In this document: piece by piece, positions 7,900 through 13,632 of the stretch
Position numbering within the stretch: position 1 is the first letter of the stretch
How the letters are laid out: each line of letters opens with the position of its first letter
DNA from: Prevotellaceae bacterium
GTDB lineage: Bacteria > Bacteroidota > Bacteroidia > Bacteroidales > Bacteroidaceae
Assembly (NCBI GenBank): GCA_031262265.1
Contig: JAISIB010000003.1
Coordinates: forward strand, 1 to 16,417
Direction of reading: 5' to 3'
Length of the DNA stretch: 16,417 nt
Position numbers and translations under genes: made by a program
The notes under the pieces: generated by a model
What the model was told of the DNA's origin: nothing
Databases searched by the model: none
The model's input: only the letters and a program-made list of their open reading frames with translations

Positions 7900-9267
7900 G
7901 CGGAAAGAGTGACTGACCTCTAATTGTTGTTGCACCACCTTGAAAGCGTGCAATACGGTGGCATGATCGCGGCGTCCGATTAGTTTTCCGATTTGTCCGG
8001 AGGAGTTTTCCGTATGCTTACGAGCCAAGTACATGGCTATTTGCCGTGCCTCCACCGTTTCCCGCTTTCTGTTCTTACTCTGAACAATGACCGGAGAAAC
8101 ATTAAAATAGGAGCAAACCGTATCAAGAATAGTATCTACCGTCACAGCCGCCTGCGGTGCACGCTTCACGTTGCGCGCAATCACCTGTTGAGCCAGTGCT
8201 AAATTTATATCCGTATTATATATGGTAGAATGTGCCATTAGAGAGATAATAACGCCCTCCAAATCCCGCACACTGTTGGTTACGTTCTCCGCAACATAGG
8301 CAATCACGTCTTCGGGGAAGTCAAGTCCGTCGCGCCGAATCTTATTGTGCAGAATATCTTTACGCAGTTCTGCCGACGGGCGTTCCAATTCGGCTACCAT
8401 CCCCCACTTAAAACGTGTAATCAAACGTTCTTCCATTCCTTGCAATTCGAAGGGCGGACGATCAGAAGCCAAGATAAGTTGCTTACGGTTTTGATGCAGG
8501 TGATTAAATATGTGGAAAAACGTATTTTGCGTTTTCGTATGCCCCGCCCACTCCTGCACGTCATCAATAATCAGGACGTCTATCTGCTGATAGAAGTGAA
8601 TAAAGTCATTTTGCCGGTTATTGATGACAGCATCCCGGTATTGTGTGCCGAACAAGTGCGCAGAAACGTACAATACCCTCAGGTGCGGATGCAACGTTTT
8701 GACTCGATTACCGATAGCATTGCATAAGTGGGTTTTACCAACGCCCGACACTCCGTGTATAAATAACGGGTTGAACGCGGTAGCCGCCGGACTTTGCGCA
8801 ACACTCTCAGCCACGCTGCGCGAGAGCTTATTGCTATCTCCGGCAATGAAGTTTTCAAACGTATATTTGGAATTAAGTTGTGAATCCAAATCAGGCACGG
8901 CCACCACGGCATCTACCAGCGTCTTCGGAGATCTGTTTCCCAAAGCTTGCGTTCCGTTGGGAATAGGTAAAGGCTGCTGCGGATAAGCGGTCGTTCCGCC
9001 TGTGCCGTCCACCACTTGTACGTGATACATCAACTCAGCCTCTTCACCGACAACCTTATAAAGCGTCCGTTGCAGCAAATCCGCATAATGTTCTTCCAAA
9101 TATTCATAGAAGAACTGACTCGGTACGTGCACTGTCAGGGTTTTCCCTTCCAGTTTCAATACAGAGATCTTGGCGAACCAGCAATCGAACGTCGTAGGTG
9201 TAACGTTGTCTCTAATAATGCGCAGACACTCGTTCCATATCCTACCGGACTCATCAGTTGTTACCAT
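7861..9267 (-). CDS. dnaA: chromosomal replication initiator protein DnaA
   Basis: DnaA binds DnaA boxes at oriC, melts the origin with ATP and recruits the helicase. From the ATG at 9267-9265 the protein has 468 residues. Domain I (1-85) begins WNECLRIIRDNVTPTTFDCWF. A Pro/Gly-rich linker follows (about 86-130). The AAA+ domain has Walker A GVSGVGKT (172-179), Walker B VLIIDD (231-236) and sensor LILASDRPP. Domain IV ends with the DNA-binding signature GRRDHATVLHA (431-441). A TTG six codons upstream (9285) is open in frame, but ATG gives the expected domain I start. The gene is monocistronic as seen here, and its 3' end overlaps the convergent nitroreductase gene by 39 bp. Its leader has a hairpin/T-run at 9306-9330. 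Confidence 0.95.
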   Translation of the reverse strand: MVTTDESGRIWNECLRIIRDNVTPTTFDCWFAKISVLKLEGKTLTVHVPSQFFYEYLEEHYADLLQRTLYKVVGEEAELMYHVQVVDGTGGTTAYPQQPLPIPNGTQALGNRSPKTLVDAVVAVPDLDSQLNSKYTFENFIAGDSNKLSRSVAESVAQSPAATAFNPLFIHGVSGVGKTHLCNAIGNRVKTLHPHLRVLYVSAHLFGTQYRDAVINNRQNDFIHFYQQIDVLIIDDVQEWAGHTKTQNTFFHIFNHLHQNRKQLILASDRPPFELQGMEERLITRFKWGMVAELERPSAELRKDILHNKIRRDGLDFPEDVIAYVAENVTNSVRDLEGVIISLMAHSTIYNTDINLALAQQVIARNVKRAPQAAVTVDTILDTVCSYFNVSPVIVQSKNRKRETVEARQIAMYLARKHTENSSGQIGKLIGRRDHATVLHAFKVVQQQLEVSHSFRSTLSEIEEALLA

Positions 9268-9305
9268 CGTATTCACAACACACAATTAGTGAAAAAGCTA
9301 AAATC

Positions 9306-9330
9306 AAAAAAGAGGTTGTTATATCCTCTT
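9306..9330 (-). promoter_or_regulatory. hairpin with T-run in the dnaA leader (attenuator-like)
   Basis: On the minus strand AAGAGG (9330-9325) pairs with CCTCTT (9315-9310) around a 9-nt loop, and six T residues run from 9311 to 9306. It lies 38 nt before the dnaA ATG. A near-consensus -7 box, CAACTTTG (9347-9340), sits directly upstream, so the hairpin would form at the very 5' end of the transcript. It may stabilise the mRNA or act as a weak terminator; a 6-bp stem is short. Confidence 0.35.
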
Positions 9331-9684
9331 ATCGGTTTGCAAAGTTGCCAAAAAAATCTCAGAAACAATCACCGCCCGCAATCTCCGCCCAAAAAGGAAA
9401 ACCAAGAAATTCATGACTTTCAGTGCATTATACACTAACAACAATTTAGATATAAGGAAACGCCTGAAAAGTATCAGATACTATGATAATCAACATATTA
9501 CATACGTCCATAGAAATATCGGCAAGAAAGTTGCGGAACGCGAAAAAGGCGGGTTCAATCGTAGCCATAACCAAATTTTAACATATCTAAACCCACGTAT
9601 ATTTTCTATGTTTTAATTTGTATGAATTCTATTTAATATTTCCATTAGCGACCGTGATTTTTCGACCGGATACGCTCGGCTTTC

Positions 9685-9724
9685 AATATCATACTCGCTT
9701 ATGGCCATAAGATACGATGATATT
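9685..9724. repeat. 40-bp interrupted dyad symmetry upstream of dnaA
   Basis: The core CTTATGGCCATAAG (9698-9711) is a perfect 14-bp palindrome. The flanks AATATCAT (9685-9692) and ATGATATT (9717-9724) are perfect inverted repeats around the same centre. Only four of the five pairs between core and arms fail to match. There is no T-run, so it does not look like a terminator. A dimer- or tetramer-binding site or a cruciform is plausible; the ligand is unknown. Confidence 0.6.
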
Positions 9725-9761
9725 TTCATAACAAAGCCGCATAATCCACTCACCAAGGCAA

Positions 9762-9794
9762 CAAAAAAGCCGGCTACCCTGCGTAGTCGGCTTT
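9762..9794 (-). terminator. intrinsic terminator of the histone-like gene
   Basis: Positions 9766-9777 pair with 9783-9794 (AAAGCCGGCTAC against GTAGTCGGCTTT), a 12-bp stem with one G-T wobble and a 5-nt loop. On the minus strand it is followed by a run of six T residues. It lies 23 nt beyond the stop codon at 9818. Confidence 0.9.
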
Positions 9795-9817
9795 CTCCTT
9801 GTGTTTTCGTGAGCTTC

Positions 9818-9991
9818 TTACTTGGCAGCAGCTATGGATTCTTTTCTGAATTGTTTCATCAGTTTCTCAATCTCCAAAGAGGCTTTACGAGCACGTGTTC
9901 CGGCAGCTTTGTTACCTTTTTCAACCTGAAGGTTGGCATCTGTACTGAATTCTTTGTACAGTTCACTCACTTTTGATACTAATTCTTTCAT
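9818..9991 (-). CDS. histone H1/Hc1-like DNA-binding protein
   Basis: This 57-residue basic protein starts MKELVSKVSELYKEF and carries the segment VEKGNKAAGTRARKASLEIE, typical of the short Hc1-like proteins annotated as histone H1 in Bacteroidota. Members are thought to bind or compact DNA; direct evidence for this one cannot be read from sequence. I chose the ATG at 9991-9989. Translation from 10042 would add a hydrophobic 17-residue stretch that the family lacks and would start close to the predicted transcription start. A strong promoter (10030-10060) and terminator (9762-9794) bracket it, so it is a single-gene transcript, probably abundant. Confidence 0.85.
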   Translation of the reverse strand: MKELVSKVSELYKEFSTDANLQVEKGNKAAGTRARKASLEIEKLMKQFRKESIAAAK

Positions 9992-10029
9992 AACAAATAC
10001 TATTATTATACATTGGGTTAAATATGGGG

Positions 10030-10060
10030 CAAATGTATTCACTTTTAACTAACGTTCAAA
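10030..10060 (-). promoter_or_regulatory. histone-like gene promoter (TTTG-N19-TACATTTG)
   Basis: On the minus strand TTTG (10060-10057) precedes TACATTTG (10037-10030) by 19 nt. Both boxes match the Bacteroidota consensus. The leader would be about 30 nt. Confidence 0.75.
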
Positions 10061-10115
10061 AAATATCTTAGCGTTTTTTTTCTAAAAAGTGATTTTGGAC
10101 TAAAATAATCCCCTT

Positions 10116-10150
10116 TTTGACTGCTTACACCCCCTTATTTTGTATTTTTG
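10116..10150 (+). promoter_or_regulatory. promoter of the 10179 operon
   Basis: TATTTTTG (10143-10150) matches TAnnTTTG exactly. TTTG at 10116-10119 lies 23 nt upstream, a longer spacer than the 19-20 nt of the other promoters here, so the -33 assignment is less sure. The start codon is about 22 nt from the predicted transcription start. Confidence 0.55.
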
Positions 10151-10178
10151 CGGCGTATAATTCAAATTTCAACATATT

Positions 10179-10820
10179 ATGAGCCTATTATCCAACTTCT
10201 TCGGAAAGAAAAAATCAGCTACGAGCCGGGTGGGAAATGCAGAGGATTTTTCCTCATTGACCCGTGTATATTTCCAATCGGTACTGGCTGCCAATTTAGG
10301 AATCACAAATATAAATATGGTACCTGACGTTGCACAATTCAAACGCATGTTCAAAATTCCCACGCAAGGCGGCAAACTGGGACTGGCCGAACGATCTCGT
10401 TCGCGTAAGATGCTGATAGAAGACTACGAGATGACCGACCAATTTTTCAAAGAAATAGATGCTTCCATCAAGAAAAACTGCAAACGACAACAAGACGTAC
10501 AACCCTACTTATATATGTATCAGGATTTCTCCAATTCATTGATGATGCTACTCGGAAATCTGATGCAATGGCAAATGCGTATACCGGCGAGATTCGGAAA
10601 GACCTTGTTTGCGGCCACAGAAAAGACTATTCATGACATTGCCACCAAGACTGTGTGGAAGAAGGACGATGTTCATAAAACGGCGGCGCAGTTACGCACC
10701 TATAAGGAACGCCTCGGATATTCGGAGGCATGGATGACAGAATACGCATTCCATATCATCTTACTCGCTAAAAAGGAGGCGCGCAACCGAAAAAAGGAAC
10801 AAAAGTCGGAAGCTAAATGA
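10179..10820 (+). CDS. conserved hypothetical cytoplasmic protein of Bacteroidales type
   Basis: I do not recognise a named family for this 213-residue protein. It has no signal peptide or membrane segment. It opens with MSLLSNFFGKKKS, then a mixed segment that includes RVYFQSVLAANLGITNIN and VPDVAQFKRMFKIPTQGGKLG. Long amphipathic helices follow (residues about 75-190), ending in a very basic, Lys/Glu-rich tail. My impression is that similar uncharacterised proteins occur across Bacteroidales, but I cannot check this. It has its own promoter, and its TGA overlaps the ATG of the DUF454 gene (ATGA), so the two are translationally coupled and may act together at the membrane. Function unknown. 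Confidence 0.8.
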   Translation: MSLLSNFFGKKKSATSRVGNAEDFSSLTRVYFQSVLAANLGITNINMVPDVAQFKRMFKIPTQGGKLGLAERSRSRKMLIEDYEMTDQFFKEIDASIKKNCKRQQDVQPYLYMYQDFSNSLMMLLGNLMQWQMRIPARFGKTLFAATEKTIHDIATKTVWKKDDVHKTAAQLRTYKERLGYSEAWMTEYAFHIILLAKKEARNRKKEQKSEAK

Positions 10821-11179
10821 AAATTGTCCTTGTCGTATTGGGGACTATCAGTTTGGGGTTGGGTATCATCGGCATCTTCTTGCCGCTACTACCCACTACC
10901 CCGTTTCTTTTGCTCACTGCCGCTCTTTATTGCCGTTCGTCCGAAAGATTATATAATTGGCTACTCGGCCACCGTCACTTAGGTGCTTACATCCGCAATT
11001 TTCGTGAGTACAAAGCGATACCGTTACGCGCCAAAATCATATCCCTCACACTCATGTGGGCAACCATGGGCTACTGCATCTTCGCTGTCGCCCACAGCTG
11101 GTGGCTAAAAGGGGTGCTATGCGCCATCGCCATAGGTATTACGATACATATCCTCTCGTATAAAACATTACGCAAGTAG
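10817..11179 (+). CDS. YbaN/DUF454 family inner-membrane protein
   Basis: The protein has 120 residues, the usual length for DUF454 (YbaN). The N-terminus holds a hydrophobic pair (about residues 3-40) with the family motif GIFLPLLPTTPFLLL, then the short loop segment SERLYNWLLGHRHLGAYIRNF, and two further hydrophobic helices (about 72-113) before a basic end. That pattern suggests three to four membrane passes in the cytoplasmic membrane. The biochemical role of the family is not established. The ATG is embedded in the stop of the preceding gene (ATGA), so it depends on upstream translation. The family call is firm. Confidence 0.88.
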   Translation: MKIVLVVLGTISLGLGIIGIFLPLLPTTPFLLLTAALYCRSSERLYNWLLGHRHLGAYIRNFREYKAIPLRAKIISLTLMWATMGYCIFAVAHSWWLKGVLCAIAIGITIHILSYKTLRK

Positions 11180-11205
11180 CGCGATTGACAAGATAGTATC
11201 TGCGC

Positions 11206-11234
11206 AAAATATCAAAGCCGGATATTTTATTTTC
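11206..11234 (+). terminator. candidate weak terminator after the DUF454 gene
   Basis: AAAATATC (11206-11213) pairs with GATATTTT (11221-11228) around a 7-nt loop and is followed by ATTTTC. The stem is all but AT-only, so stability is low. Its 3' arm is also the first of three 21-bp-spaced repeats, so the hairpin may be incidental. Confidence 0.35.
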
Positions 11235-11283
11235 TCCCTTCGATAATTAATTTTCGCGCTTTGATAATTCGTTTTCACCGTCA
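11221..11283 (+). repeat. three 21-bp direct repeats upstream of the zap operon
   Basis: GATANTTNNTTTTC begins at 11221, 11242 and 11263, exactly 21 bp apart. The second and third copies agree at 12 of 14 core positions; the first differs at one more. The remaining 7 bp of each unit are looser (C at the second position after the core C is shared). The block ends about 70 bp before the -7 box at 11352. Spacing of two helical turns places each copy on the same DNA face. Confidence 0.6.
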
Positions 11284-11351
11284 CATCGTAGAAAAACAGG
11301 CCGAAACAGTAAAAAATTGCCAAAATGTTTTTCTACTCAAGGCTTTAATCG

Positions 11352-11359
11352 TAATTTTG
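11352..11359 (+). promoter_or_regulatory. -7 element of the zap operon
   Basis: TAATTTTG matches TAnnTTTG. No TTTG lies at the usual distance upstream, which would fit a promoter that needs an activator. Transcription would begin about 20 nt before the ATG at 11385. Confidence 0.45.
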
Positions 11360-11384
11360 TCTGCAATTTAGGTTGAATAGCAAT

Positions 11385-11687
11385 ATGGAGAACAACGCAA
11401 TAGATATTTTGAAATTCAAAACCAGGCAACTGATAGAAGAACAAAATACCTTGAAACGCGAAAAACAAAGATTGGAGGAGATCATACAAGCGCAACAAAA
11501 AGAAATAAACCGCCTGAACGATCGCTTACAAGTGTTACATAGAGACTATTCTAACCTGAAAATGACATTGACAATCAATGGAAAGGAGACTGACATTAAG
11601 GCTACTAAACAGAGATTATCAAGATTGGTGCGTGAGGTCAATGAATGCATTGCATTGCTTGGTGTGAGTAAGGCAAAGACAGAATAG
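11385..11687 (+). CDS. short coiled-coil protein preceding ZapA (ZapB-like in position and shape)
   Basis: The protein has 100 residues from ATG 11385. An in-frame TTG at 11373 is possible but less likely, being only about 7 nt from the predicted transcription start. Residues about 10-60 form a heptad-rich coiled coil (QLIEEQNTLKREKQRLEEII, then QKEINRLNDRLQVL). A short TINGKETDIKATKQ strand-turn segment and a C-terminal helix with RLSRLVREVNECIALL follow. No enzymatic motif is visible. It lies 8 nt upstream of zapA in the same operon. In Bacteroidota a small coiled-coil gene next to zapA is commonly taken as a division partner; assigning ZapB function is inference from context, not homology. 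Confidence 0.75.
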   Translation: MENNAIDILKFKTRQLIEEQNTLKREKQRLEEIIQAQQKEINRLNDRLQVLHRDYSNLKMTLTINGKETDIKATKQRLSRLVREVNECIALLGVSKAKTE

Positions 11688-11695
11688 ATAAATGT

Positions 11696-11983
11696 ATGAG
11701 CGATAAGCAAACGGTGGTCAACGTGTGGGTGAGCGACGTATATATCCCGATGAAGACTCGATACGAAGACGAGAAAATCATACGAGAAGCCGCCGACAAA
11801 GCTAATAAGACGCTCAAACCTTATCGAGAGAGATTTGCGAAACACTCGAACGAAGAGATATTGGCAATGGGGCTGCTGGAAACCACTATTGCCTTGCTGG
11901 AAGCTCGACAAGAGAACCAACAATTAGCAAATAGCATTCAAAACCTAAGCAACTTTATCGAGGAGGAAGGCTTGCAAAAGTAA
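11696..11983 (+). CDS. zapA: cell division protein ZapA
   Basis: ZapA binds FtsZ and promotes bundling of protofilaments at mid-cell. The 95-residue protein has the family layout: an N-terminal beta region (VVNVWVSDVYIPMK), then YEDEKIIREAADKANKTLKPYRE that starts the long helix, an EILAMGLLETTIALLEARQENQ segment, and a C-terminal coiled coil. The gene follows the coiled-coil gene by 8 nt and is followed by a strong hairpin terminator, so the pair forms a two-gene operon with rny beyond. The similarity is the short ZapA fold rather than a diagnostic motif, but gene order agrees. Confidence 0.82.
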   Translation: MSDKQTVVNVWVSDVYIPMKTRYEDEKIIREAADKANKTLKPYRERFAKHSNEEILAMGLLETTIALLEARQENQQLANSIQNLSNFIEEEGLQK

Positions 11984-12015
11984 ACGCCCGATAAGAAACT
12001 TAGAGAAATATACCG

Positions 12016-12073
12016 CGCACTGCAAGCATATTCGTACGAAGCATATACGAATATCTCGTAGTGCGTTTTTTAT
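12016..12073 (+). terminator. long bulged hairpin terminator between zapA and rny
   Basis: Outer stem CGCACTGC (12016-12023) pairs with GTAGTGCG (12058-12065, one G-T pair). An internal bulge follows, then a 9-bp inner stem ATATTCGTA (12028-12036) with TACGAATAT (12046-12054). Six T residues follow (12066-12071). It is larger than a typical terminator, so it may also stabilise the zap mRNA 3' end or attenuate read-through into rny, whose ATG is only about 30 nt further on. Confidence 0.75.
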
Positions 12074-12099
12074 AACCATTAAAACCACTTTGTACAGAA

Positions 12100-13632
12100 A
12101 TGATAGTACTAATAACATCTATCGCATGCCTACTCGTCGGAGCCGGCATCGGATTTTCGATTTTCCGTTACGTATTGAAACAACAATTCAAGGCCAAGAT
12201 GCAAGAGGCCGAGACGGAATCCGAAAATATAAAGAAAACGAAGTTGCTGGAAGTAAAGGAGAAATTCCTAAATAAGAAAGCTGAACTCGAAAAGGAAGTT
12301 GCCCAACGAAACCAGCGGCTGCAACAGACGGAGAACCGACTGAAACAACGCGAGCTGGCGATCAATCAGCGCGGCGACGACCTAAACAGGAAACGCGCCG
12401 AAGCGGACGCCATTCGCGAGAATCTGGAAGCCCAGCTGACAGTCATTGATCGCAAAAAGGAAGAGTTGGAGAAACTGCAACAGGAAGAGATCGTCAGATT
12501 AGAAGCCATCGCAGGCATTTCGGCGGATGAAGCGCGAGAAAGATTGGTAGAATCCTTAAAAGAAGAAGCCAAAACTGCGGCACAATCGTACATCAATGAC
12601 ATCATGGACGAGGCGAAACTGGCGGCAAATAAAGAGGCCAAGCGTATAGTCGTACAGTCTATTCAACGCGTAGCCACAGAAACCGCGATCGAAAACTCCG
12701 TGACTGTCTTTCATATTGAGTCCGATGAAATGAAAGGGCGTATCATCGGACGGGAAGGGCGCAATATTCGCGCACTCGAAGCGGCGACGGGCGTAGAAAT
12801 AGTCGTAGACGACACACCTGAGGCCATCGTGCTCTCCGCGTTTGACCCCGTGCGAAGAGAAATAGCACGGCTGGCACTACACCAATTGGTAACGGACGGA
12901 CGTATCCACCCCGCCCGCATCGAAGAGGTTGTGGCTAAGGTACGAAAGCAGGTGGAGGAAGAAATCGTGGAAACCGGCAAGCGTACTACGATTGATCTGG
13001 GCATTCACGGGTTACATCCCGAACTGATTCGTATTATCGGTAAGATGAAGTACCGTTCTTCTTATGGCCAGAACCTGTTGCAACATGCGCGCGAAACCGC
13101 TAACTTGTGCGCGATTATGGCTTCGGAATTGGGATTGAATCCCAAAAAAGCCAAACGTGCGGGATTGTTGCACGACATCGGTAAAGTACCCGACGATGAA
13201 CCCGAACTGCCGCACGCACTGTATGGCATGAAGATCGCAGAGAAGTACAAAGAGAAACCGGATATTTGCAACGCCATCGGCGCGCACCACGACGAGGTAG
13301 AAATGACGAGTCTCTTAGCACCTATCGTACAAGTATGCGACGCAATCTCCGGCGCACGCCCCGGCGCACGCCGCGAAATTGTCGAAGCGTACATCAAACG
13401 ATTGAATGATTTGGAACAATTGGCCATGTCTTACCCGGGCGTTACGAAAACATACGCCATACAAGCAGGTCGCGAATTGCGCGTAATCGTAGGTGCCGAT
13501 AAGATTGACGACCAACAAACAGAAAGTTTATCGGGCGAGATTGCCAAGAAGATACAAGACGAGATGACTTATCCGGGACAAGTGAAAATCACGGTAATTC
13601 GGGAAACTCGTTCAGTCAGCTTCGCGAAGTAG
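12100..13632 (+). CDS. rny: ribonuclease Y
   Basis: RNase Y is a membrane-anchored endoribonuclease that starts mRNA decay. The 510-residue protein shows the standard order. An N-terminal membrane segment (residues 2-24) comes first. A long charged coiled coil follows (about 28-190). The KH domain has GRIIGREGRNIRALE (GREGRN at 217-222). The HD phosphohydrolase domain has LLHDIGK (H358, D359), AIGAHHDEVE and the downstream CDAISGARPGARRE. A C-terminal domain ends in VIRETRSVSFAK. The length is normal. The gene begins about 30 nt after a hairpin terminator. No clear consensus promoter is visible in that gap (CCACTTTG fails the TA position), so part of its expression may come from read-through of the zap operon. 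The 3' end overlaps convergent folC by 17 bp. Confidence 0.96.
   Translation: MIVLITSIACLLVGAGIGFSIFRYVLKQQFKAKMQEAETESENIKKTKLLEVKEKFLNKKAELEKEVAQRNQRLQQTENRLKQRELAINQRGDDLNRKRAEADAIRENLEAQLTVIDRKKEELEKLQQEEIVRLEAIAGISADEARERLVESLKEEAKTAAQSYINDIMDEAKLAANKEAKRIVVQSIQRVATETAIENSVTVFHIESDEMKGRIIGREGRNIRALEAATGVEIVVDDTPEAIVLSAFDPVRREIARLALHQLVTDGRIHPARIEEVVAKVRKQVEEEIVETGKRTTIDLGIHGLHPELIRIIGKMKYRSSYGQNLLQHARETANLCAIMASELGLNPKKAKRAGLLHDIGKVPDDEPELPHALYGMKIAEKYKEKPDICNAIGAHHDEVEMTSLLAPIVQVCDAISGARPGARREIVEAYIKRLNDLEQLAMSYPGVTKTYAIQAGRELRVIVGADKIDDQQTESLSGEIAKKIQDEMTYPGQVKITVIRETRSVSFAK

Larger units (their letters stand above)
9268..9817. other. non-coding stretch between dnaA and the histone-like gene
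   Basis: About 550 bp, AT-rich, with no credible gene on either strand. It contains the dnaA leader, an odd palindrome AGTATC-A-GATACT (9470-9482), two weak DnaA-box-like 9-mers (TTATACACT 9428-9436, TAATCCACT 9742-9750), a 40-bp dyad (9685-9724) and the histone-gene terminator. An origin function is possible because dnaA is adjacent, but the boxes are too few and too imperfect to call oriC. Confidence 0.6.

Noticed and set aside
9268..9285. Upstream TTG start for dnaA adding six residues
   Set aside because: The ATG at 9267 gives the usual distance to the domain I WNECL motif; the TTG extension has no support.
9016..9438. 140-codon open frame on the plus strand opposite the dnaA 5' end
   Set aside because: It is antisense to DnaA domain I, has no family resemblance and runs across the dnaA leader.
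9553..9572. T-loop-like GGGTTCAATCG suggesting a tRNA
   Set aside because: No matching acceptor, D or anticodon stems surround it.
9992..10042. 17-residue N-terminal extension of the histone-like protein
   Set aside because: The added hydrophobic residues are foreign to the family, and translation would begin near or before the predicted transcription start.
11984..12073. 6S RNA after zapA, as seen next to zapA in Proteobacteria
   Set aside because: Only about 90 nt separate the zapA stop from the T-run, too short for 6S RNA, and the hairpin lacks the large central bubble; a terminator explains it better.
13012..13427. Overlapping minus-strand frames up to 121 codons opposite rny
   Set aside because: They lie opposite the conserved HD domain and are Ser/Arg-rich shadow translations.
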